A stretch of DNA of 28,783 nucleotides from Sphaerosporella brunnea (GCA_008704415.1 VXIS01000463.1:1-28783); one strand, 5' to 3'. Shown: positions 1-9,821, counted from the stretch's first letter. Program-made: numbers and translations. The notes: a model not told the origin generated them from the sequence alone.

Positions 1-2
1 AA

Positions 3-572
3 CAGGTCGACGCGCAGCTGGTGGCTGAGCGGATGTCACACATCCACCACGTTCTACGAGCCGAGATGAAGTACGCCCAAGCCAGATATACTGAAGCCGC
101 CAATTGGTCCCGAGCCCCCGTCCCTGTGTTCAAACAGAACGACCTCGTCTGGCTGGACTCTAGGAACTTGCGCACGGAACGACCATCTAGGAAACTCGAA
201 AACAAGCACCTGGGCCCTTACCGAGTGGTTCGAGCCGTCGGTACCCATGCCTATGAATTGGACATCCCAGACACCATGAAGAAGCATCGCAACTTTCCGG
301 TCTCGCTCCTCAACCCGGCATCTTCCGACCCCCTCCCTGGACAGATCATTCCACCCCCTCTCCCTGTTGTTGTCGATGGCGAAAAAGAATGGTCCGTCGA
401 TGCCATTCTGGATTCCCGCTTGGTAAGGGGACGCATCAAATATCTGGTAAAGTGGACCGGCTACGACCCACCGGAATGGGAGGCGGCGGAAGGAATCAAT
501 GGCCTTGAAGCTATCGACCGCTTCCACGAATTGTACCCACACAAGCCCGGACCACTCCCAGATAACAGCTGA
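3..572 (+). CDS. Ty3/gypsy chromovirus polyprotein, C-terminal end (integrase tail plus chromodomain), partial
   Basis: The reading frame is open from the first bases of the window, so the true start lies to the left. It shows the end of an integrase: a basic stretch, then a GPY/F-like module (HLGPYRVV, near positions 208-231), then a chromodomain near 385-530 with ILDSRLVRGRIKYLVKWTGY and a degenerate WEAAEGIN in place of the usual WEPAENL. Chromodomains on gypsy integrases are known to guide integration into heterochromatin by binding histone marks. The stop at 570-572 is followed within 25 bases by a purine tract and an LTR, as expected for the 3' end of pol. No break is seen in the part present. 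The frame is not shared with the other gypsy element in this window, whose chromodomain differs clearly. Confidence 0.9.
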   Translation, partial: QVDAQLVAERMSHIHHVLRAEMKYAQARYTEAANWSRAPVPVFKQNDLVWLDSRNLRTERPSRKLENKHLGPYRVVRAVGTHAYELDIPDTMKKHRNFPVSLLNPASSDPLPGQIIPPPLPVVVDGEKEWSVDAILDSRLVRGRIKYLVKWTGYDPPEWEAAEGINGLEAIDRFHELYPHKPGPLPDNS

Positions 573-594
573 AGGTTCGTCGGAGCTCAGCCAT

Positions 595-887
595 AGGAGG
601 GGGATACTGTCACGGCTCAAGGTTAAGGGGTGGCTCGGCGCTAGGGTTACGGTGTCACCTGACGCGCGGTCACGTGACGGGAAAGCATAAATGGCGAGGT
701 TTCACTTGTTGTTGTTTCTTTTCTTCTTTTCTTCTTTACAGAACGTCTTTTCACAAGCGAACCTAGTAACCTTGAACCACCTTGTCTTGTCTCGTCTTCT
801 TCTGCCTCTTGTCCTTGTCCTACTGCCTCCGGTCCTTGCCTCGAAAGCTACGTACCTTGGACGTTTCCTCGGGCCTGTCCTGTTACA
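595..887 (+). mobile_element. Polypurine tract and 3' LTR of the left-edge gypsy element
   Basis: A purine run (ggaggggga, about 595-604) stands just before TGTCACGG at 608; the LTR is read as 608-887, ending in TGTTACA, so the ends form TGT..ACA inverted tips. Its length is about 280 bp. It holds GTCACGTGAC and a weak TATA-like cataaat near 686. The partner 5' LTR is outside the window, so the right edge is inferred from the TGTTACA tip and from the fact that homology to the element at 5688-6386 starts directly after it. The first bases after the LTR (caaac) would be one copy of the target duplication. Confidence 0.7.
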
Positions 888-1556
888 CAAACAGGGCTCC
901 ACGGAGTGGGTCAGTTCGGGCCGGTGATGTGGCAAGCCTGCCAGGTTCGGGCCAGCATAAGAAAAACCTGGATATCTGATAGGTGCCGGCCGGTGCCCGG
1001 TATCCTGAATTAGGGCCGGGTTGGTCATTGTGCCGATTGTGAGACCCCTAAAAGTGTTCATCGTTCGGTGATCATTCCGCCGCAGCTAAAGCGTGGATTG
1101 CAATCAAAAGACGGGTTGATCCACCTCAAAAACAACAAGTGGGAATACGGCGGACCGGACATGCCGAGCTTTTACTCACAAATCTCGCCAGTTTGACGCA
1201 CTTCAACCCGGAAAACACAGGTGGGCGGATGAATGTGGTTGACTTTATGCTCACAAATCCAAGATTTCGGAACAGCGGGCGGCGGAGATGGAGGGGTAGC
1301 TGGAGGTCCTTCAGGTTGTTGAATCTGTATCTCACGTTCAAGTTTCTTGCCTTGATATATGTGTAAGCAAAGAACTACAGATAACTGGCGGGTCCGCCGG
1401 GCGCTGGGTACTTCGGAGCCTGGCGGGTGCACGTAGGCTCCTGGGTCTCCATCTAAAAAGCCTGGTCCAAACGGGCCGTGATGTTAAACGCCCGTTTCAA
1501 TGAGTCCAGTTCAGGCTGCGCTCTAAGCTGGATTGGCCGGACTTTTGACAGCCCTG
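888..1556 (-). mobile_element. Non-autonomous CAGGG-ended DNA element, copy A (truncated at its left by the gypsy LTR)
   Basis: Reverse-complemented, this stretch is similar end to end to 5688-6386. Shared blocks include a tip CAGGGCTGTCAA, ACGGCC(C/T)GTTTGGACCAGGC, GAGATACAGAT(C/T)CAAC, GGATTTGTGA and GAGTGGGTCAG. The right end on the + strand is GACAGCCCTG at 1547-1556. The left end starts inside the homology about 40 bp short of where copy B ends, so the gypsy element appears to have inserted into this copy. CAGGG tips are common in hAT elements, which make 8-bp duplications; I cannot see such a duplication because one end is missing. No transposase is encoded. A small frame (minus strand, 1432 to 1172) is similar in sequence and phase to a frame in copy B. 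Confidence 0.65.
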
Positions 1557-2076
1557 CATCGTGCCATTACCTATACTGGCGACCCGTCAAAGAAAGATCC
1601 GAATGTTGTGTACTTACCTATACTTTCAGCGAAACGTGACCCTTTCAATCCAACAATCCATCCCCAACCACAATCCATCCACAACCGCCATCCATTCCCT
1701 GGAACAATTCATCTCCAATCTGTCAAAACCAGTCTCTTTCGGAGCACTACAAGAAACACCAGCTACCCACCTGACAAGCAGATCCAATGTAGCCTCTCCG
1801 TCTTCATTCTCGACAAAGGCTGGTATCCCCTGCAAGGTCGAAACTACAGGATAATGCCTAGTGCGAAAAAACTTCATTTGTAAGAAACTAAACCCAATTT
1901 GGCAACCTAGGGATATGAAAAGCATGTAGACGTCTGAGGCGACACATCAGTGCCTGAGATGCTGAGTAGAACTCATATATATATAAAAAAACAAACCCCA
2001 CCTATGCTTACACCAAAAACAGCGGACACAGAAATGCAGCTTACAGTAACTACAACACCACATTGTTCATTTTGGC
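1557..2076. other. Unassigned stretch between copy A and the piggyBac-like pseudogene
   Basis: Several overlapping open frames of 80-116 codons cross 1533-1925 on both strands, with no recognised motif; the + strand is rich in CCATCCA/CAATCC-like words. It probably contains the 3' flank and lost terminal repeat of the piggyBac-like element, but I could not find a TTAA-flanked inverted repeat. Confidence 0.4.
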
Positions 2077-4310
2077 TCATCCATCCTTACCGGCCTGTGG
2101 CATTTGAAATCTGCAGCGTACACATTCTTTCTGTTTCATGGCCTTACTTCTTTCATGTCTTCCACCTGTGTAACGGTTTTTGCAGATGGGAACAGTACTA
2201 ATACGACGAGTTTTGCTGTACCAAAAATGTGTCTGTGTACGCTTATGGCATTCCGATTCATAGTGAGTAGCATTTGGACGTCGCGGCGGGCGGTAGCCAA
2301 AATCAGCTTCATCACCTACCTCTTTCTCTGCCTGCTCAGCTAGTTCCTGCGCTAGGTTAAGTCGAAACACCTTATGAGAAAGCATCCGTTTACCCCTGCC
2401 AGACTCATATAACTTGTAATGATGCCTTGAAAACAATAGAAACGCATTGAGAATTGCAACATCAAAAACAAAGAATAGCAATGGAGGCCAATTGCGGCAC
2501 GTGATTGGCTGCGTAAAGTATGCCGCACGGTAGTTATCGGAAAAATCGACTCCTACATTGCCGCAGTTGTTGTCGTTGACAGCACACGGGATTGGTACAA
2601 CCATACGCTGTTCATCTCCAAAGCTGTAACAGATGGTACGTCCACGGGTACTAGTAAGACGTGGCTTTTTTCGTGCTTGCTTGATGGGTTCCAGCAATTG
2701 ATAAATGGTGGAAAGCATGCGTACAGATTTTTGATTCTCCACTGCAAAGCAAGCACCTGACCGTCCGGTGTGTAGTAACCAATCACAGTATTCCAAGGCA
2801 GACAGTCACCATCTTGCTGGAATTCTTTTGAGAACGTATGTGTTGTCCTGCCTCCAACAATCCCAAATTCTCTTAGCCTTAACAGAAGCGGGAGAGTGGT
2901 GAATAGACTATCCATGTATATTCAAAAGTTGTACCTTCTATAAGGCAACGATTCGGCCACATGGTCCACAACAGCTTGGGTCGGTGGGAGGTCCACTGCT
3001 GGGCATCTTGCCAGTAACTCCGTGATACTAGCACGGGGGGAAAACAACCGTCAATCTCTTATATAGCCCGTATGAGAACACAAGGCGAATACTTTGTAGC
3101 CTAGCTTGATAGACTTGTCAGGTATTTTTGTTGTGTCAGCTGACCGCCCTAAATATCGGACTATCATTCCGTGTGCGGTCAAGCAGCAGGTGGTTCATAG
3201 AATTCTTTAACTTCACGTCGAAGGTTACTGTTGAGGAGCTCAACCTTTCGGAACCATTCTTCCACAGGCATCTTATCCTCTCGAGGCTTAATACATGGAA
3301 GTACCACTTTATCAGCATATACCGAACTAATGAGAGACTGTGCTGCAGTATGTTTTGAATGCCGTAGCTAGAGCTCCTCCACTTATGTTGACCATTGCGA
3401 TGCCAAAAATCTAAGGGGAGGTACTCTTTCGAACCCCAATAACTATGGAATCGACCAAAAAAAGTTTAATTTCACAGACTGTCACGGGTTTCCATGGCCG
3501 TGGGTGGACTCCTAGGCTAGTGCTGATTCCCGCGCAGTGATTCTCAGCATATTTGTTGGTGTTGCGCACAATTGTTCACCGATCGGACGCACATCGAAAA
3601 AGAGAAAACCATTTAAGCGCTGACATGTCATCTTGGTACTGTAGTCAGCCGCGGTTGATCCAGTTGTCGTTGCAAAAACATACCCACTCCAAGCCATCAT
3701 CGCTATCAGACAGCCAAACGTCGTCCTCTCAATCTTTCACCGACAGAGGGATGTGTTCAGGTTTATTAGTCTCCGCTGACTCTTCCAGTTCTGCTTCCTG
3801 CGTATGATTTCTGTTTTGTGTTCCGGTCATTGAGCTCACAGTTGTTGGGCTCCCGGTCTTTGAGCATCCAGTTGTTGCACTCCCAGTCTTTCAGCTCCCA
3901 GTAATTGCGCTCCCTGTCTTTGAGTTCCCAGCTTTTGAGTCCCCCATCATTGAGCCCCCTGTCCGTAAGCTCCTGGTCTTTGCGCTCCTGGTCTTTGAGC
4001 TCCCGGTCTTTGAGCTTACAGTTGTTGAGTCTTCAGTTGTTGAGCCTCCAGTCCTTGAGATCCCGGTCTTTGAGCTCCTAATTGTTGAACTCCCGACCCT
4101 CAAGCCTCTAAGATCTTTAAACTCGGACCGGTTATAACGGCAGTATTTAAACTGTCTAAGTCCCATCGGGCATGCAGGTGTGTCTTCTTGTTCACTGGAT
4201 GATTTCGCCTTTGAGTTCTTCTTCTCTGAGTGGAGTAGAGTGTCTGGATGTGTTAACGCTCTCTTCATCTCCTTCCACGCCTTTGCCGTCATTTCCTTGT
4301 TGGACGCCAT
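2077..4310 (-). pseudogene. piggyBac-like transposase (DDE_Tnp_1_7 type), degraded
   Basis: Reading the minus strand from ATG at 4310, pieces in changing frames follow the order of a piggyBac-family transposase: a basic N-terminus; a five-residue repeat tract (4094-3825); an acidic SDSDDGLEWV block; RPWKPVTVCEIK with IVIGV (about 3510-3425); a W..YFHV piece; EEWFRKVELLNSNLR (about 3270-3225); MIVRYLGRSADTTKIPDKSI plus YKVFALC (about 3165-3085); MDSLFTTLPLLLRLREFGI (2915-2859); MLSTIY; and GVDFSDNYRAAYF..FDVAILNAF (about 2560-2440). Nonsense codons lie in the repeat tract, after SVKD, at positions where Trp is likely, and just before MDSLF; frameshifts include one base near 2756. The first catalytic aspartate, expected just before MIVRY, is not readable (HG is seen). 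The second is present in MDSLF. It is a dead gene; family assignment is firm, exact junctions are not. Confidence 0.85.
3825..4094 (-). repeat. 15-bp minisatellite coding about 18 five-residue repeats inside the piggyBac-like gene
   Basis: The + strand repeats a word like gagctcccggtcttt with variation. In the minus-strand transposase frame it reads as units of the type G-S-S-K-T: GSSTI, RSSKT, GISRT, GGSTT, EDSTT, VSSKT, GSSKT and so on to GTQNR. Eighteen units of exactly 15 bp keep the frame from the upstream basic N-terminus to the downstream acidic block, with one TGA inside it. The tract is Ser/Thr/Lys rich and most likely a disordered, possibly phosphorylated spacer. Confidence 0.85.
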
Positions 4311-5687
4311 GAGGATTTACTCCTGGGAGATTGCTATAGACTCTCCGCATTCGCACTGCACCAGTCCAGACTCCATAGAACCTGCGCTACCATTCTTTCT
4401 CTTGGGCAAAACCGCCGGCATACTGGTGGTAGTAGTGGGTGGCAAACATTTCCCTCCGCATCGGCTCTATATCCTTCGATTTGCTGAAAAGCAGCGCACC
4501 GAAGGATTCTCCAGAACAAAAAATCAAGTCACTCGGACGAAATCTTCGCAAGTTAGCGACTGAAAGCGATACTGAACTCTCGACTTACAGTGGCAACGAC
4601 GTTACGCAGAAATGGCGTTATGCAGTGAAAATGGCGTTCCTTGGCTCACGCAGTAGTTACGACCTGCCGCAAGGATATATTTTGCAGAAGGGCGGCGGTG
4701 CGAACGAGGCTTTGTATCAAGTAGCGGCGTTCTAGTGTCAGGGTTGTCACAGACTCACGGCCCATCCCCAGGACATGATGTTGAACTATCCAATGAAATG
4801 CGCGGGCTAATATCGCTAGATCCCTCATTTTTTGCCCTTGGCATTATTCTGTAGTTGCGACCTTGCAAGGGATAAGTGGTTCCAACCCTACCATATGGGA
4901 ACGCCAATTCAATGGATAGACGTTGTGGCCGCACTCCATAACGACCGTTGACTCTGATATTGTTGCGGCACTGTAAAGGCCGGCAGTGAGCTCTGTTGGC
5001 ACCGCTAATGACCTCTATGGTGCAGGTGGCATTAAACCAACCTGTCGCCCAAAATTTCTACCGCTTCAATAACATCACAGGATTGCGCAACAGGTGGAAG
5101 CCAGCACCTCTGAAGGGACAGGAGAGCTGTTTCCGCAGAGTTCTCACGTGGTGATCAGTTTATTATAAACAGTCATTGCCGTCTCCACCACCGCCGACGG
5201 GTTGGTTTAAGGCCGCCTGCACCATACGACTTTGGCAAGCTGAGGATCGGTTTGCGGACCGTCGAAGCACGATATTCCTGACGGATACCCAGCCACGCTG
5301 TACCTGGTCGTACTGTTCCGGCGTCCTATCCCATTAGGCGGACCGCACACTGTACTTGATGTGGGAGTTCCTGACTCTACCAGAAAAACATGCCGATATC
5401 AGGCTTTACAGAACCAATGCGCTGGTACCTCTTGACTCATATTCTCTACACCTCACCGGCAGAGTAGTTTTGTTTCTTCAACACCCGCAAGCGGCTAAGA
5501 TAGGCCGGCAACGCACTGTCAGCTTCTGTGTCTCAGTTAAATCCTGTGCCTTGGTATCGAGGTATTTTATTGCAATCGCGACAACCATTCGGCACGTGAT
5601 TGTCCAGGAGCAATACTGCGATGTAAACGCTGCCCCGGTATGGGCCACGGTATCCTGGTGCCAGAAAGGTAGACGACGAGGATGGGG
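4311..5687. other. Unassigned region upstream of the piggyBac-like pseudogene
   Basis: Open frames here are short and overlap on both strands without family motifs. It probably includes the 5' flank of the piggyBac-like element. Around 5480-5660 the minus strand has a patch (AAFTSQY..TITCR) that faintly resembles the RAAYFTQPITCR segment of the pseudogene and shares caatcacgtgccg with it, so an older second piggyBac fragment is possible but not established. Confidence 0.35.
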
Positions 5688-6386
5688 CAGGGACCTCAAA
5701 AGTCCGACCAGTCCGGCTTTGGAGGAGGCCTGAACCCGTTTGATTCAAACGGGCTTTAAAAATTACGGCCTGTTTGGACCAGGCAATATTGCACAGGACT
5801 TAAGTCACTGACGGTGCCCATCAAGCCCGGTGAACACCCGGCACCCGGTAAACACCTGGCGCTCGGCGGGCCAGCCAGGCACGTGTACTATCTTTGCTCA
5901 TACCAACATCAAGAAAAAGAAAACCAAAGCGAGATACAGATCCAACCTGAAGCCCCTGCCCATCAATCCCCACCGCCTAGTGTTCCAAGTCATTGAGCAT
6001 ACGCTCGACCCGATCAATTTCGCGACGCTCCTGAGATTTTGAAATATATGGATTTGTGAACAAAAACATCAGCAGTTCGAATCCGCATTCTCCTGCCTCG
6101 AGCTGTAGTTTTCGAGTTAAATGTGTGCGCATTCTGCTGGTGATCGACGCTTCAGCTCCTGCGAAACAAGCATCCAGCGATCAACGCTTTGAGTGGCTAT
6201 GAGTTCCGCCCGCTCGCCAAACCGATCTTGAGCAGGGGTACCTGGCGCCTGCCTGCACCTACCAGATATCCAGACTTTCCCCACACCGGTCCGAACCTAT
6301 TAGGCTTTCCGCATCATCCGCCCAGCCTGACCCACTCTGTGGTGCCTGCTTTATCCTGGCGGACGGCCGGATTATTGACAGCCCTG
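5688..6386 (+). mobile_element. Non-autonomous CAGGG-ended DNA element, copy B (complete)
   Basis: The ends are CAGGGACCTCAAAAGTCCG at 5688 and, reverse-complemented, CAGGGCTGTCAATAATCCGG at 6386, giving an imperfect terminal inverted repeat of about 26 bp. Length is 699 bp. It is the inverted relative of copy A at 888-1556. The tips suggest the hAT superfamily, but the flanking octamers (ggatgggg and atgtgagg) are not a clear 8-bp duplication, so the superfamily is an inference. There is no transposase; mobilisation would need an enzyme encoded elsewhere. The frame at 5814-5996 (QSEIQIQPEAP..SPPPSVP) matches a frame in copy A (REIQIQQPEGPPATPPSPPP). Confidence 0.7.
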
Positions 6387-6703
6387 ATGTGAGGGGGTGT
6401 CAACATATTTCACCGCGTTGTAAATGCGACAGCAGCTTGGGAGCGAGACTATAGTGGGTGCGGTTTCCAAAAGAAGCAGTTGAGATATGCGTTCCCACAT
6501 ACCAAATCTACTCTACAATAACAACCTATTGACTTGGAGTGGGAAAATAAACTTCCCTAGCAGGCAGTTCGGGCCGAAAAGCTTTTTTTGACGTTGGGCC
6601 GGGAGGGGCTGACGTGGCCATGATGCTGTACCGACGCAATTCACCAACCTTTGCAACAGTTACGCAAATGATGCGATGTTTTGCTGCCTTTCCCCCGTAA
6701 CTG
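6387..6703. other. Unassigned spacer left of the DDE_1 transposase region
   Basis: I see no gene here. It should hold the left terminus of the pogo/Tigger-like transposon if that end survives. No inverted partner of any segment was found in 22650-24900. Confidence 0.4.
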
Positions 6704-7100
6704 AACCCAACTGGGTGTCACCATTCAATGCGGTTCAATTGAGTTAACTTCTACAGGAGTCATCACCACAAATCCAGGCGGTCCCAATGAGCAGGATCCT
6801 CGCATCGCCGAGCAAATTCCAGCACCGCCTGGCAGCACTGGCGAGCCATGTGCTGAATTGCCCATCCACGGCGCCGAGCAGATTGCTGGATTGCCTGTAC
6901 ACAGCGCCGAGCCCTTTGCTGCACCGACCGGCAACATCGCTAAGTCCATCGCTGCAGTGCTCTCAAGAATCGTCAAGCCCTACGCTGCTGAGCCGCTACA
7001 CACCGCTGATAAGGAAAAATGCTCGGAGGAGTTGTACCCCGCCGCCGGCAAGCCCAGATTTCAAAACAAGGTCCAAAGCGAAAAGCAGCTGCTGAACTAA
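6704..7100 (+). pseudogene. Open frame with undecapeptide repeats, probable N-terminal region of the DDE_1 transposase
   Basis: The frame is open from a TGA near 6700 to the TAA at 7098-7100 and has no in-frame ATG. It encodes six units of an 11-residue repeat (AEQIPAPPGST, GEPCAELPIHG, AEQIAGLPVHS, AEPFAAPTGNI, AKSIAAVLSRI, VKPYAAEPLHT), then ADKEKCSEE. The regular 33-bp period in this frame suggests that it was once coding. The transposase reading frame starts just inside its end, in another frame (ATG 7019), so a frameshift near 7030 may separate an N-terminal repeat region from the transposase body. Alternatively it is an independent small gene. No homologue is recognised. Confidence 0.4.
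6807..7004 (+). repeat. 33-bp degenerate tandem repeat, six units
   Basis: Units start gccgagcaaattccag (6807), ggcgagccatgtgctg (6840), gccgagcagattgctg (6873), gccgagccctttgctg (6906), gctaagtccatcgctg (6939) and gtcaagccctacgctg (6972). Each is 33 bp, so the period preserves the reading frame. Divergence between units is high, which means that the array is old. Confidence 0.75.
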
Positions 7101-7650
7101 AGGTCAACCGTGATCAGCTATACGTAAAATCGCAGAAGAAATACCTGTATACCAATTGACGTAAGGCTCAAGTATTGAGTTTCTGGCTTGAAGAAACACA
7201 AGGCTTGATAAAACCTGGATCATGGGCCAAATGCCACCATCGAACCCTGGAGGAGGTAGCGGAACACACAAAAATCTCAGTAGGTACTGTGAAATAGGGA
7301 GCATTGAGGAAAAATCATGAAAAAGTATTTTCTACGCTGGTTGGGTTGAGGTGTGTCGAGCGTGAAAAGCAGAAGTGGCCGTGGTTGGAGAGGAGGCTTT
7401 ATGCAGGATTTTTGATCCTGAGGGAGCCAGCTCATGCAGTGCCCTTGAGTTGGTTTAGGCGGCATAGTAAGAATTTTTTTAAGGGACTTGAACTTAATCC
7501 GTCAGAACAGCGTAAAGAGTTGAATTTTCATTTTGCATTCAGGATTATCCACATCACTCAATATTTCCGAGAGTGAAGAGTAAATTAATGTGATCAAGTG
7601 GTTGGTTTCTCAATTTCCTGCACTGTTGCAAAATTTCAATCCCCTGTGCT
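7019..7650 (+). pseudogene. pogo/Tigger-like DDE_1 transposase, N-terminal segment (DNA-binding part)
   Basis: From ATG at 7019 the frame reads a basic start (VVPRRRQAQ..PKRKAAAEL), then FWLEETQGL, a helix-turn-helix-like TLEEVAEHTKISVGTVK, and WPWLERRLYAGFLILRE..AVPLSWFRRHSKNFF..SEQRKELNFHF, the CENP-B/pogo type second DNA-binding domain. Stops stand at 7157 (TGA), 7295 (TAG) and 7574 (TGA). About 60 bp (7544-7602) intervene before the sequence resumes one frame on at 7603 with WFLNFLHCCKIS. The last codon before 7651 joins in frame to the ATGAATAAAGG at 8256 once the solo copia LTR and one target copy are removed. The relic is dead, but the family is clear from order and motifs. Confidence 0.75.
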
Positions 7651-8250
7651 TGTTAAAATGTGACGGATGTAGTATTTCCTTGGTTTCCTGAAACTGTTTT
7701 CCTATATCAAACTGGATTCATTTTACTCTGATCACGGGCACTTACCACTGCAATTACTACACCATGTTACCGTCACATGTTTTCTTATCTTCTTATCTAT
7801 CACCTGTTTGCACACACCTTCCTTTCCTAGTCAGGCTTACTCATGTGTGCATTACTTTAACTCACTGTTGCGTGAAAACGCACACAGTCATACACGTTTG
7901 TGCATCAGCGCTTACCAGTTGTGTGTTGTTCCATTTTTAGTGGTTTCTCTTACATTCCATGTATGACTCACATGTATGACTCAGAGTCATCATGAGTCAG
8001 TCAAATCATGTATACAAAGTTACATGCTAGGCCTGGTGGGCAGAGCTCTCGGGGATATATGCACGCTCTCTCTCTTTCAACCAAGCACAACAATCACCAC
8101 AACAATCTCCTCGAGAATAAAATTCTCTCTTCACTTCTCCATTGTGATAACAGATTCTGCACTCCTCTCTTCGTGCCTCCCATCCTCCGGCTACGAATAC
8201 CTTTATCGGTATTGCTCAACTTGCGGATTACGCAAACCTACCTTCTATCA
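7651..8250 (+). mobile_element. Solo copia LTR inserted in the DDE_1 transposase
   Basis: The 600-bp segment is similar over its whole length to the reverse complement of the copia LTRs at 11068-11670 and 16155-16757. It starts TGTTAAAATGTGACGG and ends ACCTTCTATCA. The flanks are gtgct (7646-7650) and gtcct (8251-8255), a 5-bp target duplication with one difference. No primer site follows it, so it is a solo LTR, presumably left by LTR-LTR recombination. Many substitutions relative to the full copia LTRs show that it belongs to a much older insertion or a sister family. It is oriented opposite to the full copia element. Confidence 0.9.
7964..7999 (+). promoter_or_regulatory. Cluster of three AP-1/Gcn4-type sites in the solo LTR
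   Basis: TGACTCA occurs at 7964-7970 and 7977-7983, and TGAGTCA at 7993-7999. The three sites stand upstream of a TATA-like gatatatgcacg near 8054, in the same arrangement as in the full copia LTRs. TGA(C/G)TCA is the core bound by fungal bZIP regulators of the Gcn4/CPC1/Yap classes. Function is inferred from the motif and its retention in a diverged copy. Confidence 0.55.
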
Positions 8251-8255
8251 GTCCT

Positions 8256-8904
8256 ATGAATAAAGGAAAAAAACTCCCACAAGACTATTGTCGCTCGGTC
8301 ACAAACTTTCTGCGCTTTTGCAGCAGAAATAGTCATTCTAGATATGATTCAGTTCCAGCGACACCATTACAAGCGGCTGTGCAACCCAACATTTTATTCC
8401 CTGAGCTGAGCTCCGAACAGGCAATCCTTGATAATTAGATTGGCACACCATTTCAGAGGTTGATTGGTAATATGGACAAAACCCCTATGCGTGATAAATT
8501 TCTAACAGATTGAACCTATGCTCCAACCAAAAAGGATGCAGTCTCAATCAAGTACACTCAGCCTGGCTGGGACAAACATCAATCTACATTGACGATAATG
8601 AATTATGTTAACGGTGTCGTGCACATTTCTTCAATCATTATTTTCCAAGGTCTTTCCGATGCTAAATCTCAATAGCCTATAAATTCCTGTCAGCAACGCA
8701 CTTCAAACGCTGAAAGCTCGTCGCCACCCCCATGGTGTTGTTGTACTATTGAATTTGAAAGCTTACTGCAATGAAGAAGTCATGTTTATGTGGATAAAAG
8801 AGTTTTTAGTACATGCAACAGAGGGGTCTGTAGCGGGTCTTGCTCTACAGGAAATACAATCTTTCTTGTTAGCTCTCGATGCTGTCGCTTTTCATCGAGC
8901 GAGC
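8256..8904 (+). pseudogene. pogo/Tigger-like DDE_1 transposase, middle segment (catalytic domain)
   Basis: Continues in frame from 7650 with MNKGKKLPQDYCRSVTNFLR, then IGNMDKTPM (first catalytic Asp, usually NMDETP), TYAPTKKDAVSIKYTQPGWD, VNGVVHISSIIIFQG, and, in a second frame from about 8740, NLKAYCNEEVMFMWI..ALDAVAFHR (second catalytic Asp). Stops stand at 8436, 8511 and 8673; a frameshift lies between 8675 and 8749. The gypsy LTR starts at 8905, directly after the codon for Ser in FHRAS. The gene resumes in the same frame at 22442. Confidence 0.85.
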
Positions 8905-9417
8905 TGTAAGATTATTACACTTACTATGGTTTCTTTCTTACGTATTTCCTTACTAAGATATAAAACTATAAGGCAGTAACGATGGTATGATAACAGCATT
9001 CTACGAGTTTCCATTACTTTCTTTACTATGTTTTGTCACCATGTTTCTAGCACTTTCTAGCCCCTTCGATGCTACGTCACTTTGGAATCTTCTAGTTTCC
9101 ACAAGGCAGACTTATAGCTCTTCTAGACCATTCTTTCCTTAGTTTCGAATTTGCCACCAGATTGTTATCACATGATGTACTCAGCATCGTTGGCTATAAA
9201 AGCTGCGAGCTTTTTCCTACACTCATTCTTTTCTCTTCTTTCGATACGGCCTTTCGAGCAGCCCAGATTGTATCGACTATCATCAATAAATACTGAGTTG
9301 ATCAGTGACCTGAGTGCGAGTATTCTCTTGGTATTTATCAAGTCAGATACACAAACAGTTCTGAGTTTATTTGCATCTGTGAAATAGCGGATCTTATAAG
9401 CTCACGAAAAGGTTACA
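8905..9417 (+). repeat. Gypsy 5' LTR
   Basis: Starts TGTAAGATTATTACAC and ends AAAAGGTTACA, with TGTAA/TTACA inverted tips. A TATA box (tataaaa, 9195-9201) and a polyadenylation-like aataaa (9285-9290) mark the likely U3/R/U5 order. It differs from the 3' LTR in my reading by c/g near 9118 and a/g near 9358. Confidence 0.93.
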
Positions 9418-9821
9418 TTTTTTTCACTCCGACCAGTATCTTTTCTCTCTACCCAACCTACAATCTTTGATCCTCAGACCAGACTGATCACCTGGTTCTT
9501 CCCTACTCGAAGCCGCCCTGATGGCCAGGAAATTTCCTAATTTACAACATATCGATATCACGAACCAAGACACAACCACAAGTACGACTCACTTTAAGCA
9601 CGACAAGCACAACAATACATTTTCGAGTCTTTAGGACAATCCTAGGAACGACAAGCGTCAACAAGGCCTTAGTTAACCGGCAGAGGTATCAGCAGTCCCG
9701 GGTTAAGCTTTAAGACGAATAGTTAGATCGATCAAGAGACAGCCCTGCACGATTCTATTCAAGAGCTCTCGACGCGAGCTATACAGACAACAATTCCTCG
9801 ATAGCATTCCCGAGTGCCTAA
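9418..9821 (+). other. Gypsy leader between the 5' LTR and the gag frame
   Basis: About 400 bp without a long open frame. I could not identify a confident tRNA primer site directly after the LTR (the sequence is tttttttcactccgaccag). A GTG at 9814 opens a Gln-rich frame (PKPQGSAQQPSPRS) that runs into the gag region one frame off, and could be a mutated start. Confidence 0.4.

Noticed and set aside
54..620. 188-codon minus-strand frame at the left edge
   Set aside because: Antisense shadow of the gypsy integrase C-terminus and chromodomain.
6070..6095. tRNA B-box-like gttcgaatcc inside copy B
   Set aside because: No matching A-box, T-stem pairing or acceptor stem could be built around it, and it lies inside a CAGGG element.
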